Source: CAZTWC01 sp964617105 [NCBI: uncultured Myxococcia bacterium] (lineage in GTDB: Bacteria; CAZTWC01). From it: a stretch of DNA of 29,225 nt. The stretch spans positions 1 to 29,225 of the forward strand of contig CAZTWC010000013.1 in NCBI GenBank assembly GCA_964617105.1, written 5' to 3'. The notes below the pieces were generated by a model. The model did not search any database. It saw only the letters and a list, made by a program, of their open reading frames with translations, and was not told where the DNA came from. Below are positions 1 through 9,068 of this stretch, piece by piece; positions within the stretch are counted from its first letter, which is position 1; each line of letters opens with the position of its first letter. The position numbers were made by a program, and so were the translations under genes.

Positions 1-293
1 TTTACATCTGGGTTCAACAGTAGTATTGCCTGGCCGGATGAAACAGAACAGGCAAAATTGGCTGCTCTGGCCAGTCCTATATTTTTTGAAAATAGTTGAA
101 GATTAATGGATGGTTTTTGGGCGCAGAATTTTTTCAGAAAATCGCGGCTGCCATCAGTGGAATTATTATCAACCACAATCAAATCACCCGTCACTTTTTG
201 CAGTTCCCGGATAACCAAGGGCAAGTTTTCTTTTAATAACTCCAGATCATTATAGTTAACTATTATCGCGGTAATTGTAGATATTTTGGCCAT
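1..293 (-). CDS. Glycosyltransferase family 2, N-terminal part
   Basis: This is the first ~97 codons of a gene that runs off the left edge. The translation begins MAKISTITAIIVNYNDLELL and continues with DLIVVDNNSTDGSRDFL and, near the edge, AILLLNPDVK. That is the GT-A nucleotide-binding start of family 2 glycosyltransferases: a beta strand ending in VNYN, then VVDNNSTDGS, then the region approaching the metal-binding acidic motif, here NPD. Such enzymes transfer a sugar from a nucleotide-sugar to a polysaccharide, rhamnan or lipid acceptor on the cytoplasmic face of the membrane. The ATG at 291-293 has no convincing Shine-Dalgarno sequence. The gene is divergent from the sugar-phosphate transferase at 458, which suggests a polysaccharide assembly locus extending leftwards. 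The acceptor and sugar cannot be told. Confidence 0.9.
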   Translation of the reverse strand, partial: MAKISTITAIIVNYNDLELLKENLPLVIRELQKVTGDLIVVDNNSTDGSRDFLKKFCAQKPSINLQLFSKNIGLARAANFACSVSSGQAILLLNPDV

Positions 294-371
294 AACCGGG
301 GTAAAAATTCAGAAACTTCTATTAAATACTGATTTTAGGTTATATAACACATCAACGAAAAATACTGAATT

Positions 372-392
372 AATTTGTCACTTTGACAAATT
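372..392. promoter_or_regulatory. 9-bp perfect inverted repeat, candidate operator
   Basis: The arms AATTTGTCA (372-380) and TGACAAATT (384-392) are perfect reverse complements separated by CTT. The repeat covers the -35 hexamer and the start of the spacer of the promoter at 375-402. A dimeric repressor bound here would block RNA polymerase. The regulator is unknown. It lies in the divergent gap between the two glycan genes, so it could control both. Confidence 0.55.
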
Positions 393-402
393 GTGTTATA
401 AT
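375..402 (+). promoter_or_regulatory. Sigma-70-type promoter with extended -10
   Basis: TTGTCA (375-380), a 16-nt spacer, then a perfect TATAAT (397-402) preceded by TG at 394-395, which makes an extended -10. It points at the sugar transferase that starts at 458. A second TTGACA at 383 is only 8 nt from the -10 and is better explained as an arm of the overlapping inverted repeat. Confidence 0.6.
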
Positions 403-457
403 CGGCACCATCTTTACCAGGGTGAAATAGTAAAGTTTGAAAAATGGAGTTTAGGTG

Positions 458-1918
458 ATGTTTCGTAAACGGGCAGCCAGGAAAATCCTGTTGATAGGCG
501 ACTTACTGCTGATCTTTTTGGCTTTCTTACTGGCCTATTACCTGAGAAAATATTCCTTTGACTTTAGTGACAAACCCTTTTTGTCGGTTTGGCGCTACTT
601 GTGGGCTTTTGGGGTTGCCCTGATAACCTGGCTGGGAGGTGCCTTTTTCCTGAGGCTCTATCTGCGCCATCCAGCCTACAATACACTCCCGCAACTGGTA
701 AAAATCATTTTTATAGCCTCAGGCACCGGGGTAATTATCACCTTTGTGGCCTTTTTCTTCCGAGAATTACATATGAGCAGGCTGTTCATCCTCTTTTTTG
801 CCTGCCATATCGCTATCTTCACTTGCATTTTCCACATGGCCTATTTTTTGTTGATAATCTACCACCGGTACAAAGGATACAACATCCGCTCCGTATTGAT
901 TGCCGGCCACGGACAGCAGGCGGTAAACATGGCAGACCACCTTACCGCCATAGATTATGGCATCAAGGTGGCGGGTATTATCTCTATGGTAAAAAAATCG
1001 GATAAAACTGCCATCGAAACAGACGAACTTCTTTCTGAAGACAAAATTTACCATGGTAAAGATGGCAACCAGTATCCCTTTCTAGGGCATATTTTCGACT
1101 TGGCCTCAATACTTGAAAACCATGTTATAGATGAAGTGATATTTATTGTAGATAGCCGTCAGATGAAAATAGTGGAGCAGGGTTTCAGTCTTTGCGAAGA
1201 ATTGGGCGTTAGCGCCCGGTTGATGCTTGACTTTTTCCCACGCCGTATTGCCAGAGCCGAAGTGGACAACCTGGAGGGAGTCCCCTTGCTCTCTTTTGTT
1301 ACCACCCCCACCAATCAGATGGCATTGGCGATAAAACGCTCCTTTGATGTGCTATTTTCCCTGGTAGTATTGATTTGTGGAGCACCTTTTTTCCTGCTCA
1401 TCGCTGCATTAATCAAAGCCACCTCTAACGGCCCAATATTTTATCGCCAGGTACGCTCCGGGCAGAATGGTCGCCAATTTATCCTATACAAGTTCAGAAC
1501 CATGGACCAGGATGCCGAGCAGCACCAGGATGAAGTGCGCTGTCTTAACCAGATGTCGGGCCCGGTTTTCAAGAGTGCTTCAGATCCCCGACTCACCAAG
1601 ATTGGACGTTTGCTGCGTAGTTTCAGTCTGGATGAGTTGCCCCAGTTTTATAATGTATTAGCGGGGGATATGAGCATTGTCGGCCCCAGGCCGCCTTTAC
1701 CTTCGGAAGTGCAGCTCTACAAACGGTGGCAAAGACGCCGTTTGAGTGTGCGCCCGGGCATCACCTGCATTTGGCAGGTTTCAGGTCGTAATCAGGTAGA
1801 TTTTAACCGGTGGATGGAGATGGACCTTTTTTATATCGACAACTGGTCCCTGTGGATGGATACCAAAATATTTTTGCGAACTATTCCGGCCGTGCTATCC
1901 CGCCGCGGCGCCTATTAG
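458..1918 (+). CDS. Polyprenyl-phosphate hexose-1-phosphate transferase (exopolysaccharide initiating enzyme)
   Basis: This is a 486-aa membrane protein of the WbaP/WcaJ (bacterial sugar transferase) family. Such enzymes load the first sugar-1-phosphate onto undecaprenyl phosphate to start an exopolysaccharide, capsule or O-antigen unit. The N-terminal ~140 residues hold about four hydrophobic segments. They are followed by a CoA-binding-3-like Rossmann domain (VLIAGHGQQAVNMADHL) and, after another hydrophobic segment (VLFSLVVLICGAPFFLLIAA), the catalytic domain. That domain has KFRTMDQDAE, the SLDELPQFYNVLAGDMSIVG block, PRPPLPSE and RPGITCIWQVSGRN, all typical. I chose ATG 458 over the in-frame GTG 455 because GGAG (446-449) lies 8 nt upstream of it. 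Length fits the family. It faces away from a GT2 gene and converges on cotH with only 3 nt between the stop codons. Confidence 0.93.
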   Translation: MFRKRAARKILLIGDLLLIFLAFLLAYYLRKYSFDFSDKPFLSVWRYLWAFGVALITWLGGAFFLRLYLRHPAYNTLPQLVKIIFIASGTGVIITFVAFFFRELHMSRLFILFFACHIAIFTCIFHMAYFLLIIYHRYKGYNIRSVLIAGHGQQAVNMADHLTAIDYGIKVAGIISMVKKSDKTAIETDELLSEDKIYHGKDGNQYPFLGHIFDLASILENHVIDEVIFIVDSRQMKIVEQGFSLCEELGVSARLMLDFFPRRIARAEVDNLEGVPLLSFVTTPTNQMALAIKRSFDVLFSLVVLICGAPFFLLIAALIKATSNGPIFYRQVRSGQNGRQFILYKFRTMDQDAEQHQDEVRCLNQMSGPVFKSASDPRLTKIGRLLRSFSLDELPQFYNVLAGDMSIVGPRPPLPSEVQLYKRWQRRRLSVRPGITCIWQVSGRNQVDFNRWMEMDLFYIDNWSLWMDTKIFLRTIPAVLSRRGAY

Positions 1919-1921
1919 TCA

Positions 1922-3727
1922 CTACCCACCCAACCTGAACACTCCGGTTTTAATTGTCGCCTCGATTTTTTCGCCTTTGGTGGTGGAGGCTTCGCCAAAA
2001 ACGATCTCTCCTAGCCCAAGATGACCTAAAAGTTGCGGAGTGCCGGGAGCCACCCATCCTAAAAAGAGAAACATCCCCTCTGCTTTTCCGGACATAAAGG
2101 GAACTTTATTCCCTTTTTTAACTAAATTTTTAGGCAGGGTAACTAAGATTAGAAAAATTTTGTAATTTTCACCAACTACGCCCGGCACAATAATAGTGGC
2201 CTTATCCTTATCATCTGGCGGCTCAGCCGGATGGGCGGAGGCACCCACCATAAATGCCTTATAATCCTTGTTAATGTAAGAAACGTTGAAAGTGCCCTGA
2301 CCTGACGTCATAGGATCTTTGGGTTGCTTATCGGCCCAGGTTGTCGAAAAAGTCACGCTGGCCTCACCGGCCATCCCTATACAGGGAATTTTTCTCAGGG
2401 GAAATTCCCACCTGGGCGGACTGTCGCCATCCATCTCTTTATGAATAACACTCTTGCGGCTGGTGATAAACTTGTTTACTTTTTTCAGGGACTCTTTAAA
2501 AATATTGGCCACCTTTGGAACCAGATGTGGCGTAAGGAGTTCTTCCATACGGGCACTCTCGGCTATAAGGGCTTTATCATCCCAAATTTCATCCACCAGC
2601 GACAGCAGTTGTTTTACATATTTTGAACGAGTTTCAGGCAGATTATAGAGCCGCCTGCTAAGTATACTGTGGGCTAAAACAGATTTAGGCGGCTTAGTTT
2701 CCATCAGCGGTTGCATAAATTGGATAAAATTATTCATGGTGCCATCTACGCCCCAGGGGATAAAGTAAAATTTGTTGGAAACCGGGTGGCGGTAAACATA
2801 AAAATTGTTGTTATTGCCGTTGTAGCTATCCCAATGGCCGGTAAGCACTTCCATGGCCCAGTATTTGATAAAAGCATCAATGTCCAAAATAGGCTCCAAC
2901 TTTTTGAGCAATTCCTCATCCGGAACCTGCAGCGCTTCCACCATTTTATCGATATCTTTCCAGTCATTTTCTTGTTCATTGGTCTTTTTCTCAAAATGGG
3001 CAATCCACTGAGGCCGGAAATCGGCAATTGTTCCTTCGTATAAGTTGCCTGAATCATTCTGATAATTCCGCTTTAAAAAGGGTTTTTTTATTGGTTCAAC
3101 ATTGGAATAAATACCCAAATCCTGGCCGTTTACATAAACATGAGCAAAATTGCAGCGGGAGGAGGGGAGGCCAGCTTCGGCAAATAATTGATAAGTAAAA
3201 CACTGCTTAATTAGACTGGGGTCCTGTTTGTTATTGTTCAGGGTAAGCCTTTTTGCTCCTTTGAACAACCGGGTTTGGTCATACTCCAGAAATTTGACTT
3301 TTATTGACGGTTTGCTGCTGCTTTGTGATCCCAGCAAACCTTTTTTACGCACTCCAACCCTGGTGAATTTTTCATTGTCAATGGTAATATCGGCAGGAAA
3401 ATAGGTGTACACCGATTTTTCCAAAGGTTTGGGGCAGCCTTCAGCAAATATTTTTTCGGTGTTTTGCCTCTGGACCCGCATTTGGTCCCAGTCCTCCGGC
3501 TTCATCTCTATGCGGATATCCAGAATGTGCTCTGGTTTGAATATGGCGTCAGTTGGATCCGGTTTTTTATTCTCGGTTGAATCGGAACTATTGCTCTCTA
3601 ATTGGTCAGAGTTTTTATGATCAGTAGGGCCGGATTTATCACCGCATGACAATGGTAATAATGATAGGACTAGAACCAGGGCAGTTACCAACCAATAGTT
3701 TAGAAAACTGATTTTTTTATACAACAT
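1922..3727 (-). CDS. CotH-kinase-like predicted lipoprotein
   Basis: This is a 601-aa protein whose N-terminus (KK, a hydrophobic stretch, then PLSCGD at residues 25-30) looks like a lipoprotein signal with Cys28 as the lipidated residue. The -3 residue is Pro, so the lipobox is imperfect. A Ser/Asp/Lys-rich linker follows. The body carries CotH family signatures: ILDIRIEMKPEDWDQM near residue 70, RLTLNNNKQDPSLIKQ, and the GHWDSYNGNNNNFYVYRHP ... FYFIPWGVDGTM region near residue 300. The last two blocks match the conserved Asp/Asn-rich active-site area of CotH, an atypical secreted kinase first known from Bacillus spore coats. The final ~150 residues look like a beta-rich accessory domain. 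In a Gram-negative the substrate is unknown. It is the last gene on this strand after spoVR, 120 nt away. Confidence 0.85.
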   Translation of the reverse strand: MLYKKISFLNYWLVTALVLVLSLLPLSCGDKSGPTDHKNSDQLESNSSDSTENKKPDPTDAIFKPEHILDIRIEMKPEDWDQMRVQRQNTEKIFAEGCPKPLEKSVYTYFPADITIDNEKFTRVGVRKKGLLGSQSSSKPSIKVKFLEYDQTRLFKGAKRLTLNNNKQDPSLIKQCFTYQLFAEAGLPSSRCNFAHVYVNGQDLGIYSNVEPIKKPFLKRNYQNDSGNLYEGTIADFRPQWIAHFEKKTNEQENDWKDIDKMVEALQVPDEELLKKLEPILDIDAFIKYWAMEVLTGHWDSYNGNNNNFYVYRHPVSNKFYFIPWGVDGTMNNFIQFMQPLMETKPPKSVLAHSILSRRLYNLPETRSKYVKQLLSLVDEIWDDKALIAESARMEELLTPHLVPKVANIFKESLKKVNKFITSRKSVIHKEMDGDSPPRWEFPLRKIPCIGMAGEASVTFSTTWADKQPKDPMTSGQGTFNVSYINKDYKAFMVGASAHPAEPPDDKDKATIIVPGVVGENYKIFLILVTLPKNLVKKGNKVPFMSGKAEGMFLFLGWVAPGTPQLLGHLGLGEIVFGEASTTKGEKIEATIKTGVFRLGG

Positions 3728-3770
3728 ATTAACACGATCCTGTCTTAAAATTCATTTCGTAGTAGACCGA

Positions 3771-3840
3771 CTCCCCTTGGTACGGAGAGAAGTCCAGTTT
3801 GTCTGGACAGAGGAAGGGGAGAGGGGGTAAAGGGGTTGGG
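3771..3840. repeat. Nested hairpin plus G-quadruplex motif between spoVR and cotH
   Basis: The outer arms CTCCCCTT (3771-3778) and AAGGGGAG (3814-3821) enclose an inner perfect hairpin, GTCCAG (3792-3797), loop TTTGT, CTGGAC (3803-3808). Four G-runs follow at 3816-3819, 3823-3827, 3832-3835 and 3838-3840, with loops of 3, 4 and 2 nt. That is a canonical quadruplex pattern on the plus strand, which is the template strand for the flanking minus-strand genes. It may end or attenuate read-through from spoVR into cotH, or be one copy of an interspersed repeat. Confidence 0.55.
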
Positions 3841-3847
3841 ACGGACA

Positions 3848-5353
3848 CTAACTGACTTTGTTTTGTTTTACCTCTTTGCCGTCAAAAGTGATGATGCTCT
3901 TGTCGTCACCAAGTTGGGTGAGGATATTAACCGGTCTGGACCAAATCGTGTAAATGTTGCGCAAAGTGTCGCAGGCATAGTCTGTTTTCAGATCCACCCC
4001 TTCGTGCTGATGGACCAAGAGCAACTCTCCTCGATTTTCATAGTTGGCGTTTTCAACGTAGATAATGGGCTGACCAAAATTGGTCAAACTGTGGAGTAAC
4101 TTATTTTTGATTATTTGAAATTTTCTGCTCTCGATCACCCAGTTTTTGCTCTTTTCGTGGTATCCATAGGTAAAGAGTTTATATTCGCGGCAAAACTCTT
4201 CGGTTAAAAATTCATCTATGAAAGTAACATCGTTGTAATATTTACGTACTTCGAATATTTTTTCCCGTCCTTTGTTAAGGTGGGTATTCCAGTTGTTGCG
4301 CACCGCCATATTTTCGCATTCCCGGTATTCCTTACCAAAACGTCCCTTGTTCCAACGGTCTTCGATGTGGCGAAACAACTCTATCCCCAGTTTGTATGGG
4401 TTGATTCGACCCGGACTGGTGCCCAGGGTGCCAGAGTGGTGGTCGGCATAATCGATCACTTCCGAGTCGTCCAGCGCTTTGGTGGTCATTATCTTGGAGT
4501 GCCAAAAGGAAGCCCAGCCTTCGTTCATTATTTTGGTCTGCCCTTGAGGCGCAAAATAGTAACTCTCTTCCCGGATAATGGAGAGGATGTCGCTTTGCCA
4601 CTTTTTCATAGGAGCATTTTCCTGTAAAAAGAGAAGGACATCTTTTTCTGGTTCCTCAGGAAATTTGCGCACCATCTCCTTGCGTAGTTTTTCCTGTTTG
4701 AGCACCTCTTTTTGTTTATCCAAAAAATTTTTAGGATTAACGTAGTTGGACATATACTCCTTGTTCACCTTGAATTTTTTTACATCGATCTTTTCATCGT
4801 TATCATCTTCCTCAACTTCAGCCCGGTGACGTTTTATAAAAGGGGAATAGTAATCGATTAAATTTTCCAGGCTAAGGCAAGTATCGATAAAAGATTCAAC
4901 TTTTTCCACCCCGTATTTGTCCATGTATTTTCTTACCCGGGTGGCGTGGTTGGCCATTTCGTCCACCATTTTCCGATTGGTGTGTGCAAAAAAGTAATTG
5001 TTTTTAAAAAAATCGCAGTGACCGTAAACATGGGCGATGACTATTTTTTGGTCAACCAGAGCGTTACTTTGCAAGAGATAGGCATAACAGGGATCGTTAT
5101 TGATCACCATCTCGTAGATTTTGGATAACCCGTAAGTATAAGATTTGGAGAGTTGGTCATACTCCATGCCAAAACGCCAGTGCGGATAACGGGTGGGAAA
5201 TCCTCCATAGGCAGCCACCATATTGATCTCATCGTATTTACAGACCTCGAAAATGGTTTCAAAAAAATCGAGGCCGTAATCTTTGGCGTATCCTTTTATG
5301 TTTTCCTGGATATCTGCCAGTTTAGGAGGAAGATTGCGATTAAAAAATGTCAT
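3848..5353 (-). CDS. spoVR: SpoVR family protein
   Basis: This 501-aa protein matches the SpoVR/YcgB family over its full length. Recognisable blocks are YGGFPTRYPHWRFGMEYDQL near residue 50, NNDPCYAYLLQSN, the histidine-containing HVYGHCDFFKNNYFF from residue 108, MNEGWASFWHSKIM near residue 280, and a basic C-terminal part. The biochemical role is unknown. The family is named for spore cortex formation in Bacillus but is common in non-sporulating bacteria, where it is usually linked genetically to prkA and yeaH. Here it follows yeaH by 37 nt, with a GGATAA ribosome site before the ATG, so the three are probably one transcript. The genomic link suggests a stress or stationary-phase function downstream of the PrkA kinase. 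Confidence 0.95.
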   Translation of the reverse strand: MTFFNRNLPPKLADIQENIKGYAKDYGLDFFETIFEVCKYDEINMVAAYGGFPTRYPHWRFGMEYDQLSKSYTYGLSKIYEMVINNDPCYAYLLQSNALVDQKIVIAHVYGHCDFFKNNYFFAHTNRKMVDEMANHATRVRKYMDKYGVEKVESFIDTCLSLENLIDYYSPFIKRHRAEVEEDDNDEKIDVKKFKVNKEYMSNYVNPKNFLDKQKEVLKQEKLRKEMVRKFPEEPEKDVLLFLQENAPMKKWQSDILSIIREESYYFAPQGQTKIMNEGWASFWHSKIMTTKALDDSEVIDYADHHSGTLGTSPGRINPYKLGIELFRHIEDRWNKGRFGKEYRECENMAVRNNWNTHLNKGREKIFEVRKYYNDVTFIDEFLTEEFCREYKLFTYGYHEKSKNWVIESRKFQIIKNKLLHSLTNFGQPIIYVENANYENRGELLLVHQHEGVDLKTDYACDTLRNIYTIWSRPVNILTQLGDDKSIITFDGKEVKQNKVS

Positions 5354-5390
5354 ATCGTTTATCCTGCCTGATGTTCTACTGTACTGTGCA

Positions 5391-6500
5391 CTACTTACCT
5401 TTGCCCAAAAACTCTTTTATTGAATCGAATATCCCATCTTTACCTTTAATTTCCGAGGTGACAAGATTTTCATTGTCCGAAAGATGCTGACCCAACTCTT
5501 TGATAAACTGGCCACTGCCGTATTGGCTTTCCACCTGGCCATAACAGAACATGTTTACCTGAGCCAACATTTTTTCTTTGAGTAATTTGATACAAACACT
5601 GGAATCATCGGTTGACCAATTGTCGCCATCGGAAAAGTGAAAGGGGTAGATATTCCACTCAGAGGGATTGTAATCTTCGTCAATAATTTTATCACATAAT
5701 TTATAGGCACTGCTGATCATGGTTCCGCCGCTCTCCCGGGTGTGGAAAAAAGTTTCTCGATCCACCTCCCTGGCCACGGCGTCATGGATAATATAGCGGG
5801 ACTCGATCCCTTCGTAGTTGGCGGACAACCAGGTTTCTATCCAAAAAGATTCTATCCGCACAATTTCCTTTTGCTCTTCACCCATAGAGCCAGAAACATC
5901 CATCATATAAATAATAACCGCGCTGGAAGTGGGTATCCTGGTGATCCGGATTGCCCGGTAACGCTTGTCTTCCCGGTGAGGAATCACCATCGGCCGCTTG
6001 GGGTTATAGGTACCGCTGGCAATTTGGCGCTGCAAGGCTTGGCGGTAAGTTCGTTTGAAATGGCGCAGGGATTCGGGACCGGCTGTATATACACCGGTAT
6101 ATTTCAACTTTTCGGCGATGATATTCTTTTTCCCCTTGGGTTCGATGCGGGGCAGTTCCAACTCTTCACCCATAATTTCAGCCAACTCCTCCAGAGTGAC
6201 ATCCACTTCCAAAACATGTTCGCCCGGCTGATCGCCCGCCTCCTTACCATCGCCCGGTTGCACCTGTCCCGGCTGCAGGACCTGTCCCTCCTCACCGTCT
6301 CCCTGCCCGACTCCACCAGTATTTTTATGGCCAAAACGAAATTTGGGGATCTCAATCTGTGGCAGGGGAATACTGACTATATCTTTCCCCTTTTTGCCCA
6401 GCAGTTCCCCTTTGGTAATATACTTTTTAAGATTTTTTTTGATCCTGCCCTTAATGATTTCTTTGAAGCGGCTGTGATCTTGCTTAATTTTTTGTACCAT
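5391..6500 (-). CDS. yeaH: YeaH/YhbH family protein (DUF444, von Willebrand A-like)
   Basis: This 369-aa protein is of the DUF444 family. The N-terminal ~50 residues are basic ([18 protein letters not shown]). A Gly/Gln/Asp-rich flexible linker follows at about 62-93, then a conserved block ([11 protein letters not shown] ... [25 protein letters not shown]). The C-terminal half is a von Willebrand A-like domain with the metal-site motif DVSGSMGEE (D201, S203, S205) and a later [11 protein letters not shown] segment. VWA proteins of this type often pair with AAA+ ATPases, and here the neighbour is the AAA-containing kinase PrkA. The arrangement matches yeaG-yeaH of enterobacteria. The start ATG (6498-6500) has only a weak ribosome site (GGATG), contributed by a copy of the 12-bp end sequence of the palindromic element upstream. 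Confidence 0.93.
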   Translation of the reverse strand: MVQKIKQDHSRFKEIIKGRIKKNLKKYITKGELLGKKGKDIVSIPLPQIEIPKFRFGHKNTGGVGQGDGEEGQVLQPGQVQPGDGKEAGDQPGEHVLEVDVTLEELAEIMGEELELPRIEPKGKKNIIAEKLKYTGVYTAGPESLRHFKRTYRQALQRQIASGTYNPKRPMVIPHREDKRYRAIRITRIPTSSAVIIYMMDVSGSMGEEQKEIVRIESFWIETWLSANYEGIESRYIIHDAVAREVDRETFFHTRESGGTMISSAYKLCDKIIDEDYNPSEWNIYPFHFSDGDNWSTDDSSVCIKLLKEKMLAQVNMFCYGQVESQYGSGQFIKELGQHLSDNENLVTSEIKGKDGIFDSIKEFLGKGK

Positions 6501-6539
6501 GGTTTTTTATTGCATCCGCATTATTACCTATTAATTTAA

Positions 6540-6657
6540 GAATGTGGAGGCGCTCGGATAACTAGGCGCCGTTTCTAAAATCACAGCAGGCGTATGATAA
6601 TACGTCGAGGATAATTTTAGAAACGGCAACAACGTTAGCCGAGATGCATCCGCATTC
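6540..6657. repeat. 118-bp imperfect palindrome (MITE/REP-like) between prkA and yeaH
   Basis: Almost the whole prkA-yeaH gap is one inverted repeat. The core arms GCCGTTTCTAAAAT (6568-6581) and ATTTTAGAAACGGC (6614-6627) match perfectly over 14 bp. The tips CGTA/TACG close a TGATAA loop (6595-6600). The outer ends align imperfectly: GAATGTGGAGGC..CTCGGATAAC on the left against GAATGCGGATGCATCTCGGCTAAC read from the right. A 12-bp end segment, TGCATCCGCATT, is present both at 6645-6656 and again outside the palindrome at 6511-6522. As RNA it would form a long hairpin that could terminate or process the transcript and uncouple prkA from yeaH expression. Confidence 0.75.
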
Positions 6658-6659
6658 TT

Positions 6660-8729
6660 CTACTTGTCTTCTTTTATGTCGCCTCGGGCAAATATACTCG
6701 CCACAAAATTCAGCACATCAGTAGCGCAAATTTCGCAATAGCCGTATCCATCGATCAACCGCTGTTTGACTACATCAATTTTCTCCTGGGTATCTTTGTC
6801 CACCACTGCACTCACCAAACTTTTCAACTTGATGGTGTCTTTCTGGTCTTCAAACAATTTCAACTCCAGCGCTTTTTGCAGCCTCTCGTTGGTGCGATAA
6901 TCAAATCCCTTACCATCCACAGCCAGGGCACCGATGTAGTTCATTATTTCGCGTCTGAAATCGTCTTTGCGTGATTCCGGAATCTCAATTTTTTCTTCAA
7001 TAGAACGCATCAGTCTCTCATCAGGCTCCTCGTATTGGCCGGTGTATTTGTTTTTAATCTTCTCTTTTTGAGTGTAGGCTTTTACATTGTCGATATAGTT
7101 GCTGCACAACTTGGTGATAGCGTTTTCATCGGCGGAAATTGCTTTTTGTACTTCATTTTTAATGATATCTTCATATTCCTGTTTCACCACATTTAGCAAA
7201 TCGCTATAATGCTTACGCATATCCTTGCTGGTGACCAAAGAGTGGTGTTTCATACCGGCTTCCAATTCATTTAAAACCAGGAAGGGGTTAATACAGCCTT
7301 CCGCTTTGTCGCTAACCAGGGAATTGGACATTTTATCCTGCACGTAACGAGGGCTTATCCCCTCCATTCCCTCGCGCTCCGTTTCTTTACGCAACTCTTT
7401 AATATTATCTTCTGTAAAGCCGCTTAAGGTTTTTCCATCGTAAAGTTTTAACTTCTGCAACAGGGTAAGGTTGTGTTTTTTGGGCTCTTCCAGCCTGGTG
7501 AGCACCGCCCACATGGCAGCCATCTCCACGGTATGGGGAGCAATGTGTTTTCCCTTGATTCTTTTGGTGTTAAAATCTCTGGAATAGATTTTGATCTCTT
7601 CTGAGAGTTTGGTGATATAGGGAATATCTACTTTGATGGTCCGATCACGTAAGGCTTCCATGAACTCATTGTTCTGAAGTTTTTTAAATTCCGGTTCATT
7701 GGTATGGCCGATGATCACTTCGTCAATATCGGTCTGAGCAAATTTTTTCGGTTTAATCTTATGCTCCTGGGTGGCCCCCAAAAGGTCGTATAGAAAAGCT
7801 ACATCCAATTTGAGGATTTCTATAAACTCAATAATACCCCGGTTGGCTATATTAAATTCACCATCGAAATTAAAGGCGCGGGGATCGGAGTCAGAACCAT
7901 ACTCGGCGATTTTGCGATAATTGATATCACCGGTCAATTCGGTGGAGTCCTGATTTTTCTCATCTTTAGGCTGAAAGGTGCCTATACCGCAGCGGTCTTT
8001 TTCGCTCAAGATCAACCGGCGCACGGTAATATGCTTGATCACTTTGCTCCAGTCGCCGTTGTACCGCTTGCTTAACTCGCTGAAAACATAGCGGCAGGCC
8101 GGGCACAACTCGCCGGTATTGGGAATAAGATACTCCTTGTTGCCCAATCCCAACTCGTTAAAAACCCTATCACGCCATTCCGCTGGAATCAGATGGATTG
8201 GGTCCTCGTGCATGGGGCAATTCATGATTTCTTCAACATCTTTACCATCCAAATTTTTACGCATAAATTTCCAGGTAAAAGTGTACATGGTCCCTTCCGG
8301 TATTTTACTGTAATCTTCCCGCCCTTTTTTCATCAATCTGGCGATAGTGCTCTTAGAACTTCCCACCGGGCCGTGGAGTAAAATTACCCTCTTTTCTGGT
8401 CCATATTGGTTGGCGGCTGATTTAAATACATTTACCAGTTTCATTAGAGAAATATCCAGGCCATAGATTGCATCGGCGCCACCAAATTTTTCATCTTTAA
8501 AAAAATTGTAACTAACAATCTTCTTTTTATTGTCCATATACTCGGTTTTACCATAGGAGGTGATCATATCGTATAGATGCTGAAATGCTGTCCTGGTAAC
8601 CCGGGGATTTTCTTTGACAATCTGCAGGTAATCCTCAAAATTTCCTACCCAGTTCAGCTCCTGGTACTGCCTGGTGTCCTGTAATTTGGCAATAACATCT
8701 AACATTGTTTTTTTTGCAGACCTAGCCAT
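6660..8729 (-). CDS. prkA: PrkA family serine protein kinase with AAA domain
   Basis: This 689-aa homologue of PrkA/YeaG is about 45 residues longer than the enterobacterial protein. The N-terminal PrkA AAA domain contains [21 protein letters not shown] and the P-loop GPVGSSKST (120-128). A CPAC pair, the acidic [20 protein letters not shown] block and [22 protein letters not shown] follow. The C-terminal PrkA domain includes [11 protein letters not shown] and [16 protein letters not shown]. Family members phosphorylate a few proteins and are tied to stress, nitrogen-starvation and sporulation responses. I chose the ATG at 8727-8729 ([12 protein letters not shown]) because AAAGGAGG lies 10 nt upstream. 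The longer open frame to 8807 has no such site. It heads the prkA-yeaH-spoVR set and may be co-transcribed with nfu, 94 nt upstream, since no promoter was evident in that gap. Confidence 0.95.
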   Translation of the reverse strand: MARSAKKTMLDVIAKLQDTRQYQELNWVGNFEDYLQIVKENPRVTRTAFQHLYDMITSYGKTEYMDNKKKIVSYNFFKDEKFGGADAIYGLDISLMKLVNVFKSAANQYGPEKRVILLHGPVGSSKSTIARLMKKGREDYSKIPEGTMYTFTWKFMRKNLDGKDVEEIMNCPMHEDPIHLIPAEWRDRVFNELGLGNKEYLIPNTGELCPACRYVFSELSKRYNGDWSKVIKHITVRRLILSEKDRCGIGTFQPKDEKNQDSTELTGDINYRKIAEYGSDSDPRAFNFDGEFNIANRGIIEFIEILKLDVAFLYDLLGATQEHKIKPKKFAQTDIDEVIIGHTNEPEFKKLQNNEFMEALRDRTIKVDIPYITKLSEEIKIYSRDFNTKRIKGKHIAPHTVEMAAMWAVLTRLEEPKKHNLTLLQKLKLYDGKTLSGFTEDNIKELRKETEREGMEGISPRYVQDKMSNSLVSDKAEGCINPFLVLNELEAGMKHHSLVTSKDMRKHYSDLLNVVKQEYEDIIKNEVQKAISADENAITKLCSNYIDNVKAYTQKEKIKNKYTGQYEEPDERLMRSIEEKIEIPESRKDDFRREIMNYIGALAVDGKGFDYRTNERLQKALELKLFEDQKDTIKLKSLVSAVVDKDTQEKIDVVKQRLIDGYGYCEICATDVLNFVASIFARGDIKEDK

Positions 8730-8823
8730 AAGTATTTTGCCTCCTTTAAATATAAAGATCTGGATATAATAATTTTCTTGACTTTTCCCGGAACACTCAC
8801 CCCACAAATAATTTCAAACTAAC

Positions 8824-9045
8824 TCACGTTACCGCTTCAACCCGCTCAACTTCCGGTATTTTCTCTTTTAGTCTTTGCTCTACTCCCATTTTCAGGGTCA
8901 TCGCAGCTCCCGGACAACCGGCACAGGCACCCTGAAGTTTTACAAAAACAACGTTATCCTTAACATCAACCAATTCGATATTTCCGCCATCAGCGATTAA
9001 AAAAGGTCTAATCTCGTCTAATACTTTTTCTACTTTTTCTTTCAT
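8824..9045 (-). CDS. NifU C-terminal (Nfu) domain Fe-S carrier
   Basis: This 73-aa protein consists only of the NifU-like C-terminal domain: DEIRPFLIADGGNIELVDV, then LQGACAGCPGAAMTLK with the CxxC pair Cys41/Cys44, ending in VERVEAVT. Two such cysteine pairs bridge a 4Fe-4S cluster in a dimer that is handed to target apoproteins. The stand-alone domain is the usual length for this class. A strong ribosome site (AGGAGG) precedes the ATG, and a good promoter lies at 9069-9097. In this window the obvious Fe-S clients are the PduS-like and PduT-like proteins, but that is only a possibility because such carriers serve many enzymes. Confidence 0.95.
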   Translation of the reverse strand: MKEKVEKVLDEIRPFLIADGGNIELVDVKDNVVFVKLQGACAGCPGAAMTLKMGVEQRLKEKIPEVERVEAVT

Positions 9046-9068
9046 AATAGAACCTCCTATATCTCAAG

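Noticed and set aside
286-468. 60-aa open frame in the divergent gap
   Set aside because: It covers the promoter and operator, has no ribosome site, and overlaps the starts of both flanking genes.
4280-4627. 115-aa plus-strand frame
   Set aside because: It is a shadow of spoVR on the opposite strand.
5742-6539. 265-aa open frame on the plus strand
   Set aside because: It lies fully antisense to yeaH, whose DUF444 and VWA motifs are clear. The translation has no recognisable domain.
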